Source of the DNA: Dictyocoela muelleri
Taxonomy: Eukaryota > Microsporidia
Assembly: GCA_016256075.1 (NCBI GenBank)
Contig: SDVU01000160.1
Coordinates: forward strand, 1 to 18,926
Direction of reading: 5' to 3'
Length of the DNA stretch: 18,926 nt
The notes under the pieces were generated by a model. That model ran no database searches. It was not told where the DNA came from and worked only from the letters and a program-made list of their open reading frames with translations. Shown here piece by piece: positions 10,286-18,452 of the stretch. Numbering within the stretch: the stretch's first letter is position 1; each line of letters begins with the position of its first letter. The translations under genes and the position numbers were made by a program.

Positions 10286-10617
10286 CGGTTCTCACCAGGA
10301 CTTTGAACTCAGCTATGGAGATTGGAAACTTCAATACATAAATGTAAAACACATAAATATTATTTTAAATATATGTAAAATCGCAAGATCTTATCATATA
10401 TGAAAATATTTTCATGTAAGCGAAGTAATTCAGAGGTTTCAAGAATTTGTTGCAAAGCGACAATTTTTAGAAACCTCTGATTTACTTCGCTTACTTAATA
10501 ATATTTTCATATATGATAAGATCTTGCGATTTTACATATATTTTAAATAAGATTTAATTGTTTTCCTCTTATGTATTGAAGTTTCCAATCTCCATACCTG
10601 GGTACAAAGTCCTGTCA
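10286..10617. repeat. Large hairpin at the left end of Merlin A
   Basis: The inner stem at 10370-10410 pairs perfectly over 41 bases with 10500-10540. Outer arms with GGAGATTGGAAACTTCAATA pair with 10575-10600, and a CAGAGGTTT/AAACCTCTG stem lies near the loop. The ends CAGGACTTTG and CAAAGTCCTG are inverted and flanked by TCAC on both sides (10292-10295 approx. and 10617-10620), so the hairpin could also be a separate MITE. Confidence 0.85.
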
Positions 10618-10744
10618 CATAATTATATTTTATATATAAAAATAAAAAAAGTATATTAGTTAAAAAAATAATTTATTTTGAAATAATTCGAATAATTCAG
10701 TTATTAACGTCTTTATAATTTCTGAAAAAACATAAAAACATTTA

Positions 10745-11605
10745 GGTAGTCTGCTAAATTGTTAAGACTAATTTAATAACTGTATTTTTCAATTTTTTTA
10801 AGTGCATCCACAAATTTTATATTTTTTGTGTGTTTGCTTTTGTTATAGGATCAACGAAAAAATGTTTGTGATTAACAGAATCAGTATATCGGTCTTGTAT
10901 CTAACATAAACAGACCATTTACCCATTAATATATATGTTTTTTTGACAATTTATCTTATAATAATAGGTAAAGTGTGGATGCTTGTCTGTTATCAACAAA
11001 CTCCACAATAACAATAACCTCTTTTATATTCAACAGCTCTAAATATCCATACCTGTTTACCTATATTTGATACACCATATTTTCTCTTAGCCAATAAGTC
11101 TCATCGATCTGCACTTCTTTTAAAATTCCTCACAATTGTTTCTTATTATTTCTAACATAAGCATAAATTTGTTCATGGAATAAATAAATTAATGTTTTGT
11201 ATTTATCTTCACCAATTTTGCTATGTTTCATAACATATTCTCTTAAAAGTGATTTTTTTTCAAAGAAATAAAAAAAAACTTTAAAAATAATTTAGCAGAT
11301 ATAAATTTGACTTTTAACGGCGTATGATTAAGAATGTTATATATTCTTTTGCTTTTAGAGCATTTCTAAACTTTAACAATTTCATATTTTTCACTTGGTT
11401 TTAATTTCATAGTTTTATTGAAATTAGTACAGATCTTATCTTCAGGAATAATTTCTAAGACCTGTATAAGCTGTATTATTCGATCATTATTTTGTAAAAA
11501 ATATAATAACTCTTCATCAGTAAACCTATTTATTCTTTTAAGCAAAAGTATAAACAAAAATATATAAAATATAATTATGTGGCTGGACTTTGTACCCACC
11601 CCCAA
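10745..11605 (-). pseudogene. Decayed Merlin/ISXO2-like transposase of Merlin A
   Basis: The minus-strand N-terminal part reads FTDEELLYFLQNNDRIIQLI and then CTNFNKTMKLK, followed after a stop by WKCSKSKRIYNI-like residues that match the zinc-ribbon start of this family. Further on, VQIDETYWLR gives the first catalytic Asp, and in another frame IGKQVWIFRAVEYKRG continues the family pattern. The end, VNHKHFFVDPITKANTQKI and NLWMHLKK, matches the segment around the catalytic Glu. At least five stops or frame changes. It is clearly less preserved than the Merlin B copy, and too different from it to be a recent duplicate. Confidence 0.8.
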
Positions 11606-11907
11606 TTAAAATTAGAAATTTCAATACAAAAGAAAAAAAATCACATTTAAAATAAGTGTAAAATTGCAAGATCTTTTCATATATGTAAATATTTTAATGT
11701 AATCGAAGTAATTCAGAGGTTTCAAGAATTTGTTGTAAGGCAGCAAATTCTTTAAACCTCTGAATTACTTCCCTTACATATGATTATTTACATATATAAA
11801 AAGATCTTGCAATTTTACAATTATTACAAATAAGTTTTATGTTTCTTTATCATATGATTAGAAGTTTCCAATTTTTATATGGGAATTCAACGTCAAGGTG
11901 GGAACTT
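11581..11907. repeat. Large hairpin at the right end of Merlin A
   Basis: A diverged relative of the left hairpin. The arms carry GCAAGATCTTTTCATATATG (11667-11686 approx.) and its inverted partner near 11798-11818, and the CAGAGGTTT stem is retained. The outer ends are CTGGACTTTGTACCC and its decayed partner GTTGAATTCCC on the other strand. Confidence 0.82.
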
Positions 11908-12626
11908 ATTATCAATAACTATTATTTTTCTATTTAGTGCTCGGTTGTTATTAATTAAATTATTATTTAAAAAATCTGTTAAAATTATTTAATATAGCAC
12001 CTTGACAAACATGATAAGCTAATATCCGTTATTAAATATCATTCTGATCAACAAAATATTTTTCCCTTTGTTTCCTCTTAAATGTTTAACTGCTTTCGTA
12101 TTAAAAAAAATATCCATACCTAGAGTTTGTATGTCGTTTAAATCCGCATTCATCAAGAAAAATTAATTTGCTGTCATCAACAATTTCAATACTTTGTGCG
12201 TATATAAGCCTTATTTCAATAAGCTGTGGCGTATTTCGTTTAATAGGAATAATTTAGAGGCGTTTGCGAGAATAATTTATCTTTCTTATAGCCCTGCAAA
12301 TCGAAGAATTAGATGTTTCAATGTCCATGGAATTTAGATTTTCTATAATTCTTGATATATTTATGGAATTTTTATTATTAATAATTGTTGATATATCGGG
12401 GCTATTTCATTAATTATATTCATTATTTTTCTTTTTTTTAAGCTTAAAGTTTTCGAGCAAATTTTCATTTTCACTAATAAATTTTGATATTCTTTTTACT
12501 GTAGAATATGAAACTGATAGATCTGTCGCTATGTTATTAAAACTAATATTTTTTTTATTTTTTATTCTATTAATTTGACAAGATGTTTTGCTATTTCAAC
12601 ATTCGGTTTTCGCGGCATTGTTGGGC

Positions 12627-13607
12627 GAAGCGAGTAAAGCAAAATTGTAAAAAAAGTGGCTTATACTAAAAAATCACCAAATAACCCTTTTTCCCAATGA
12701 TAAGAAAAAATTTTATTTTATTTTATTTATAAATCTAATATAGTCTTCAAACCACATTTTCCATTCCTTACAATCATGAACCTGAGTAGATGCCTTTCTA
12801 CAAACCCAATATTAAAACATCTAGGAGCCACATTTCTTTTCAACGCTGCCCAATTACCTTCAATAGTGTTTGTGTGAACGCCGGTAAAAGGATCTACAAA
12901 GTGATGGCGATGGTTAACTGTAAAATGAATATAGTCATGTGCACTCAAAGAAGAATATCCCCTCCATCCATCAGTATATACAATACATCCTCGCTTTACA
13001 TACCTCTCTATAATAGGAATCAATATAGAGGCATCTCTTCTTTCGACAGCCATCATGACTATTCTTCGATTAGAGCTTCTCTCTACCATCCCAAGTATCC
13101 AAACACCTTCGAAGTGATGACCCCTATTATATTTAAGGGTTCTTATCTCAGACTCATCAATCTCAACAATTACACTTGGACCACCTATTGGATTTATTTT
13201 TTATATAATATTTTTTTGATACTGTGGACACAAGTCTTTATAGCTTAGACAAGATGGTTTGCCTGGAGACACCTAACAACTCTACCATACCTCGTAAATC
13301 AATACCGATCAGCCAATACTATATTAATTTAAGCTTAGTAAAAATACAAATCTTGGAGGAGAAAAATGGAGTATCCTTAAAAATGGATATCCTTCTCCTA
13401 CAAATCGACCATCGGCGCCTCATCATCAGTTTCTCATTATTGGAAAGGTATAACTCACCTTGGCTCTATCAAAACGCTTTCTTTGTAATAATTCAACTAA
13501 AAATATATGCAAGATGTGAATTAAACCATTTTCATTGTATGTCATAAGGGGTAATTGTATTTTTTTTATTATAAGCCACTTTTTTGCAATTTTGCTTTAC
13601 TTCACCC
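12627..13607 (-). mobile_element. Merlin B: Merlin/IS1016 DNA transposon
   Basis: A 981-bp insertion flanked by an exact 9-bp duplication TTGTTGGGC (12618-12626 and 13608-13616), as expected for Merlin (8-9 bp). The inverted ends share GTAAAGCAAAATTG and AAAAAAGTGGCTTATA over about 50 bp; the extreme tips differ by a few bases. It encodes one transposase, on the minus strand, and landed immediately before the ATG of the IS630-like transposase. Confidence 0.9.
12727..13545 (-). pseudogene. Merlin/ISXO2-like (IS1595-type) transposase of Merlin B
   Basis: DDE transposase that would cut and paste its own element. The catalytic half is open from 13200 to 12727 (157 codons): VIVEIDES (first Asp, about 13156-13158), RGHHFEGVWILG, IVYTDGWRGY (second Asp), VNHRHHFVDPFTGVHTNTIE and GNW (Glu). 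The N-terminal half is recognisable but broken: ELLQRKR after an ATG at 13545, then in another frame RRRWSICRRRISIFKDTPFF and LLGVSRQTIL, with a run of stops near 13420 and others up to 13201. The likely original length is about 270 residues. The intact catalytic domain with complete DDE suggests fairly recent inactivation, later than Merlin A. Confidence 0.88.
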
Positions 13608-13634
13608 TTGTTGGGCTATTAATTTTTAATTTAA

Positions 13635-13808
13635 AAATAAAGACTCTCAATATCTGAAATGATGGCTCTCGCTATCTGAAATTAGGGCTCTCACTATCTG
13701 AAATGGGTGCTCTCGGTATCTGAAATTGGGACTCTCACTATTTTAAATGAGGCTCTCATTATCTTAAATAAGGGCTCTCAGTATTTTAAATGAGGGCCAT
13801 CAATATTT
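13635..13808. repeat. Right subterminal array of 22-bp repeats
   Basis: Eight units, inverted relative to the left array, with CTCTCACTATCTGAAATG-type sequence. They vary at 3-7 positions each. Confidence 0.85.
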
Positions 13809-13891
13809 GAAATACCCTGTAATATTTATCTCCTAATTTTTTTTAAAACCCCCCAAATTTTAAATAATCACCTGTTTATTTATTTAGTTTT

Positions 13892-13958
13892 GTCACCGAG
13901 ATTCGAACCAGATGCTTTAATGTTACAAATAAGTGTGTTAAACACCGAGTTTTCTGCC
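13892..13958 (-). promoter_or_regulatory. Degenerate tRNA-like stretch with a B box
   Basis: On the minus strand it begins GGCAGAAAACTCGGTG (weak A-box likeness) and contains GGTTCGAATCT (13899-13909), one base off the B-box consensus. Overall it resembles the head of the SINE-like elements in this window, including TTTAACAC after the A-box region. It does not fold as a tRNA. It is probably a decayed SINE head; the expected SINE body does not follow it. Confidence 0.5.
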
Positions 13959-13966
13959 TTAATTCC

Positions 13967-14911
13967 ACATTAATAAATAACCTTTTTCTAAAAAATGTCT
14001 ATGGCGAGTTGACGTCGCTACCTATGGAGGCAGAATCTTATCATACATTAAATATACTAATAAACTGATTTCATATTTAAACTTATTGATTTTCTATTAT
14101 ATTTAGAGCATTTGAATTCATATTAACATCTTATATGATATGAAAAATCAAATATTATGTAGATATAATATTAAATCCCAATATCATATAAGATTTATGA
14201 TGAATTAAAGGTATCCTATCCAATACTAACTGTTGATGTAGTGAAGTCACATCTATAAATTGAAGATAAAGAGGTAAAAATGAGATAAAAAGGGTCGTGA
14301 AGGTTCTTATTGACAGATTAGATTATTTTAGGTAAATTCGAATTTTTATTGGATACTAAAGGTATATAAGAATTTGCGAAATAAATAATCATGTTTTTGA
14401 TGATTCTTTTCATCGTTTTTTTATTGCAACCTCTGACGCTAGTCAAAGAAAAAAAAACCCTAACGATTCATTAAAAATTAAATATGAAATCGGGTTATTT
14501 TAAACTCTTCTGTATGATTAGATTATATTTCTCCGTATGGATAGTGAAACCTAAATTTCTTATTATAATTTTTTTCAAAATTATTTTTGTTACAGTTCAA
14601 CCGTTTCATATTATTGTTTTTACAAGAGACACGATTGTGTGTAAAAGAAAATTAGATATAAGAAAAGGTTGAATTCTTGTTTATTCTAAGATTAACAGTA
14701 TCTGTCAAACTCATGATTTTTTGATATTCTCGTCATCTTAAAATCAAACTATGCTTTTAATTTATAGTTTAAATTTTTTAAAGAAGTTATTTACAGACTT
14801 ATCAATTTTATAAGGTACCTGAAAGTATAATTAATAATATTAAAAAAATTAACTCAATAAGAAAATAATAAGAAAACAATAAATTTTTTAAAACAAATTT
14901 ACAGACTAATT
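13967..14911. other. AT-rich region with one nested hairpin
   Basis: CTTATATGATAT at 14130-14141 pairs perfectly with 14181-14192, and a second 8-bp stem (AATATTAT/ATAATATT) sits between. The rest shows only short chance-like ORFs; one with a signal-peptide-like start is listed separately. This is the 3' flank of the gene at 14912. Confidence 0.45.
14391..14474 (+). CDS. Possible signal-peptide micro-ORF
   Basis: 27 codons beginning MFLMILFIVFLLQPLTLV, then a Lys/Glu-rich stretch over a run of nine A's, then a stop. The hydrophobic leader looks like a signal peptide or membrane anchor, which secreted microsporidian proteins often have. A length error in the A run would move the frame but does not open a long one. 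Such leaders arise by chance in T-rich DNA, so the call is weak. Confidence 0.15.
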   Translation: MFLMILFIVFLLQPLTLVKEKKTLTIH

Positions 14912-16941
14912 TTAATTATTTCCTAACATAATTCTAATTTTTGTAAGATCATAAGTATTACAAACCAAAGTGGTTGCTCTTAATAAATCCTCATTACTCA
15001 CATCATGACAAGAATTAATTGGGAAAAGGTATGGTGCAATGGAAGCAACTAAATCATCATAATAAATCTTATTTCTATTAAGATTATTCATTTTTTTAAA
15101 TAAATTTAAAATTTTGATCAATAATTTTAAACGATCCTGAGCCATAACGAGTTTGCCATTTTGTTTGATTATTAATTCCCCTTCTTCCCCTTTATTAAGC
15201 AGAACTTTTAGTATAATTTCGGAATATTCTGTATTTATTAACCCGTTTAATTCTTTTCCTATGTACATCTTTAAAGCTGCTACTATTTCATGAGGGGTAT
15301 AATTCCAAAACTCAACATTATCCCCATTAGTTAAGGTTCGGGCTATTTCTTTATAATTTTCATCAGTGCAAGAGGTCGTAAATAAATTCGGATTATTGTA
15401 ATGATTACTTTCAAGGTAATCAATCATCGTGTAAACAGCTGGATTTACTTCAACTGTATTATCTACTGGTGCTGAACAACTCATTCCACATGTAAAAAAT
15501 TCGCATATTTGCCCAAATATGCTCTTTTTTTCTTTATGTGTTAAGATTGCCTCAGTTGCATCTATTTGAGCTTTTAAAAAGGAATTATCATCAGTAGAGA
15601 TGACTGGCTTTGTGAATGGTTGTTCGTCGTTAATAAAATATTTTTTCTTTTTATTATTAACCCTGTCTTCAATTTCAGCAACAGGTTCATTAACATCAAC
15701 TTTACTATCTTCATTGTCTGTGGTAGCGATTAATATTTCATCAATGACTTTATCATGAACTACTTTTTCATCAGTGACTTTTTCATCAATGACATTTTCA
15801 TCATCAATGAAAGTTTTAGCAATTACATTTTCATCAATGACATTATCATCAGTGGTGATTGTTTCTTCTTCAATAATTGAAGATTCAGAAATGCCCTTTT
15901 CTTCCTCACCAGTTAAATCAGAAACATATTTTTCAATTTTTGAAGTTCCAAGATCGCTATTTTCAAGAATTATTTTTTTACCTTTCAATGTCACCAACTT
16001 TATTTCCAAATCAATCTCGACATCTTTGGAATTCAATTCTTCAGGTTCTAAATTAATCATCTTATTTTCAATTTCTCCTTTAAGTTTTACAACATCAATT
16101 GATGATTTTTCATTGCTTTCAATATTTCTTAAAAAATTTTATCTTTAACATCTGAGTTTATTTTTTCTACACACAAAGTCTCGACAGTTGCTTCCTGCTC
16201 CTCAATTTTATCAGGATCTACATTTTCAGGATCATTATTTTCATTTATAAAATCCCGAACTGAAATTATCTCAGTAGTATTTTCACAAATATCTTTCTCA
16301 TACTCAGATAAATCTTCAGACTCAAAATCAGGGGATTCTAATTTTTTATCACTAGGAATAGAACTAGTTATCTCCTGATCTTGTTCGAGTTTAGAATCAT
16401 TATCTACTTCGCCCAAAGCAGATAAATCATCATTTTTAGTTTCATAATGAATTGGAACATCTTCAATTGATGTATTATTTATTTCTGAAGGTTGTTTTGG
16501 TGATTCTAATGGTTTTTTATTATTCAATTGAACTTCTTCTTCTGATTGTTCAATAACTAATTCTTCATTATTAAAGATTTTTTGTTCTTCAGACTGTGCA
16601 TTACCCTTACACGGTTCTTCAACATATTCAGGGTTTTTAATGATTTCTTTAGACTTTTCATTATCTACCAAATTGTGATTGACGAGATAATTGTTTGCCC
16701 TTAAAAAATTACCATCATTAGAGGCATCTCTATTAATCTTTTCATAAAACAATATCAAGTTTCTCACATTTTTACCATTTTCATTGTAAGGAGACTTATT
16801 ACCATCTTTGTTACCTTTATGATAATAAATCATGTCTTCTTCATTTCCACTGTCTGAAAAATACTCTGGTTTTATTGGCTTGGATTCAAATAGGTCAATG
16901 AGCTCTTTCAGTCCTATTTTTTGGTATGTATTGAAAATCAT
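14912..16941 (-). CDS. Acidic protein with C-terminal RhoGAP-like domain, one frame break
   Basis: Two minus-strand open stretches that look like one gene of about 676 codons. The first starts at ATG 16941 (MIFNTYQKIG) and closes at 16129. The second is open in the -1 frame from 16138 down to 14912. They meet in a run of four A and six T (16131-16140), so one missing base would explain the break: an assembly error, or early pseudogene decay. The N-terminal 500 residues are acidic and low in complexity, with Val-Ile-Asp-Glu-Lys-type repeats (about 15720-15850). The last 180 resemble RhoGAP: VNPAVYTMIDYLE, then a LKMYIGKELNGLI block and NKIYYDDLVASIAPYL, as in NKM..NLA..FAP. The arginine finger expected in FRxSG is Thr here (LFTTSC), so GTP-hydrolysis stimulation is doubtful; a Rho-family binding role is inferred. 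CCC directly precedes the ATG, as described for many microsporidian genes. Confidence 0.7.
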
Positions 16942-16972
16942 GGGGTTATACAATTTATTTTTTAAATATAAA

Positions 16973-17058
16973 AATTTGAAACTTCCAAATTTAATTTATC
17001 AAAAATTTTAAATTAACTTTTGAAACTTTTGATAAATTAAATTTGGGAGTTTCAAATT
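16973..17058. repeat. Near-perfect hairpin upstream of the RhoGAP-like gene
   Basis: Arms of 32 bp (16973-17004 and 17027-17058) differ at one base, around a 22-base loop. The near edge is only 32 bp from the start codon at 16941, so it occupies the promoter position of a microsporidian gene. It could be a regulatory structure or a tiny foldback insertion. Confidence 0.75.
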
Positions 17059-17489
17059 GACTTTGAACAAAATTAAATTTTAGAATTTTTTAATAATTTA
17101 ATTGAAATTCAAGTTTTGTTAAATTCATTTTTGAAGTTTTAAATTAACTTTTGACAAATTAAGTTTTAAAGCTTTGATAAATTAAGTTCTAAAATTTTGA
17201 TAAATTAAGTTTTGAATTAAAATTTTTATTACACTAACCTAATTAATTTTTCATATTTTAATTGATTTTAAATGATAATTTTAATTCAATTATAATTATA
17301 TTTTTAATTATTATATTATATTATTTTATTTATACCTTTAGATCTAATATTATATTTTACTATTTACCTTCAAATATAGGAATTTTTTTCGACTCTTTCT
17401 TATTTATTAATAAATATGCTCTGAAAATACCTTTCTAATCATAAAAAAAGACTTATCAATTAAATCTATAATTCTAAATATTAAAATAT
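17059..17489. repeat. A/T-rich spacer with degenerate 21-25 bp repeats
   Basis: Degenerate direct copies of TTTGATAAATTAAGTT occur between about 17150 and 17215; the same string forms part of the hairpin arms at 16973-17058, suggesting repeated local duplication. From 17220 to 17489 I see only A/T-rich sequence without genes. Confidence 0.55.
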
Positions 17490-18388
17490 GAAATCAAATA
17501 GCTCATTGATTAACACTCTTGAATAAAAATTAAGTATCGAGCTCCGAATCCGGCGACGTCGCTCTTTAATAAATAATTGGGGAATGACATTAATCAGTCA
17601 TAACTATAGAATTATAGTTTAATATACAGTTATTCTAGTGTGTTATAGCTGATTAAGACTTGGTCTAATATGACAATGAAGCAGAAGATACTCTATTACT
17701 GTCTCTCTAGGTCATAAGACACTGTTTTAATTTCGAATATAAGACACTGAGGTTCTTAATTTCGAATATAAGACACTGAGGTTCATAATTTCGAATATAA
17801 GACAGTGTCTTATAAACGCGGGAAAAAAATAATTTTTAATCTCTTCATGATAGAAACAAAATCTCGAGAAAAAAGAAAAAGGTTTTCATGTTGGTTATAG
17901 AGCATTTTATTTTTTAATTAAAAAATCATTGTGAACAAATTGAACCTTCTTCTCATCTTTAGGTTTATTTTTTTTTAATTATAAAATGCGCATAACCAAC
18001 ATCGACCCTTTAAATTTTTAAATATTGTCTTATATTTGGTTATAAGACAGTTTCTTATAACCAAGGGAAATTCTGTTTTTTTTTATATTTTAATAAAATG
18101 ATAAAAAGGACATTCTTTTGTGTCTTATAACCGAGAAAAGACAGTAGGTTTGGGGGGGGGGTGAGTGCGGCGACGCATTTCGGCAAAAAGTAGTGAAAAA
18201 TAAAAATTCTTGAAAAGCCACTAATTACCTGTATCCTACTGTGTCATTGATAAAACAAAAACCGCGTATACAGCGGTTAATTGGTAACTTAGTAGCGACG
18301 TATATTAGAACACCCCAGAAGTAAAGATCTAAAGACCAATGTTGGAGACAACATTTAGGTTTTGCAGCTATGGATGTTGTCAGCATGT
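17490..18388 (+). mobile_element. tRNA-headed SINE-like retroposon, copy 2, interrupted
   Basis: Matches copy 1 end to end but in the plus orientation. The head has a decayed A box (TAGCTCATTGATTA, 17499-17512) and a decayed B box (GAGCTCCGAATCC, 17539-17551). The body continues to about 17690, is cut by a 446-bp MITE, resumes at about 18147 with GAGTGCGGCGACGCAT, and ends GGATGTTGTCAGCATGT. Without the MITE it is about 450 bp. A candidate target duplication, ATCTATAATTCTAAAT (17464-17479) and ATCTATAATTTTAATT (18389-18404), matches at 14 of 16 bases, though about 10 extra bases separate it from the head. Confidence 0.78.
17699..18144. mobile_element. 446-bp TA-flanked MITE inside SINE copy 2
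   Basis: Inverted ends of about 24 bp start CTGTCT and finish with ATAAGACAC on the inner side (17699-17722 and 18120-18144). TA flanks both sides (17697-17698 and 18145-18146), pointing to Tc1/mariner-type mobilisation. Inside are three 29-bp direct repeats starting at 17731, 17760 and 17789, and a perfect palindrome around TATAAGACAGTGTCTTATA (17796-17814). A long stem with ATGTTGGTTAT (17888 on) pairs with the region ending near 18003, and a 12-bp perfect stem TTGGTTATAAGA lies at 18036-18064. No ORF. The motif TATAAGACA recurs in both orientations and probably marks binding sites. Confidence 0.85.
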
Positions 18389-18452
18389 ATCTATAATTTT
18401 AATTTCCGGTTGAAATAAAAGAATTATTTTTAAAAAATTTAATTTTCTATTT

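Larger units (their letters stand above)
10286..11907 (-). mobile_element. Merlin A: Merlin/IS1016-type element with hairpin ends
   Basis: A 1.62-kb insertion in the IS630-like transposase, bounded by direct repeats of ATTATC (10280-10285 and 11908-11913; at least 6 bp, possibly 8 once decay is allowed for). The ends pair as degenerate inverted repeats with GTTCNCACC and then GACTTTGAA. Each end is itself a hairpin of about 330 bp, and a decayed ISXO2-like transposase lies between them. The host reading frame resumes directly after the insertion. Confidence 0.8.
9996..12618 (-). pseudogene. IS630/Tc1-like DDE transposase, split by Merlin A
   Basis: On the minus strand it starts ATGCCGCGAAAACC at 12618. 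It then shows a helix-turn-helix region (FNNIATDLSVSYSTVKRI), the first catalytic Asp in IFLDECGF, and IIVIDN with the second Asp just before the Merlin A insertion (11914). The reading resumes at 10279 with FHHINMVKEI, LKYLPVYSSQLNPIDEVYS and a C-terminal RKMRR...IDIALSRN block, ending at 9996. Removing the insertion leaves about 330 codons, the usual length. Several stops and frame changes make it inactive. The third acidic position, Glu in the usual LNPIE motif, is Asp here. Merlin B lies immediately upstream of the start codon. Confidence 0.87.
9723..13822 (-). mobile_element. IS630/Tc1-like DNA transposon hosting two Merlin insertions
   Basis: The terminal inverted repeats begin TTACAGG(A/G)TATTTC and are flanked by TA on both sides (9721-9722 and 13823-13824), the duplication typical of the Tc1/mariner/IS630 superfamily. 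Each end carries about eight tandem 22-bp subterminal repeats. The transposase runs on the minus strand. Subtracting Merlin A, Merlin B and their duplications leaves about 1.5 kb, a normal length for this superfamily. Confidence 0.88.
8230..13870. repeat. Long A/T palindrome, right arm split by insertions
   Basis: The left arm (about 8230-8573) is mirrored, in order, by 8681-8808, 9620-9720 and 13825-13870. The innermost arms, 8520-8573 and 8681-8733, share GGTATA and ACATGGTTTTAA with ATAATCGATGCC around a 107-base loop. Next come almost purely A/T arms, and at the outside a TTTTGGGGTTTT-type block (8255-8275) faces AAAACCCCCC (13849-13858). The breaks in the right arm coincide with two elements carrying their own target duplications. 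Without them the arms would be over 300 bp each. It could be a foldback transposon or a replication- or repair-born inversion; no coding capacity is seen. Confidence 0.7.

Noticed and set aside
12790-13547. Two plus-strand ORFs of 152 and 107 codons
   Set aside because: Antisense shadows of the Merlin B transposase, which has clear DDE motifs on the minus strand.
16131-16140. Programmed -1 frameshift site
   Set aside because: The run is homopolymeric but does not fit a slippery heptamer in the zero frame, and the nearby sequence shows no obvious stimulating structure; an indel is simpler.
15774-16148. 124-codon plus-strand ORF rich in Ser and Phe
   Set aside because: It lies antisense to the acidic repeats of the RhoGAP-like gene; its composition is explained by them.
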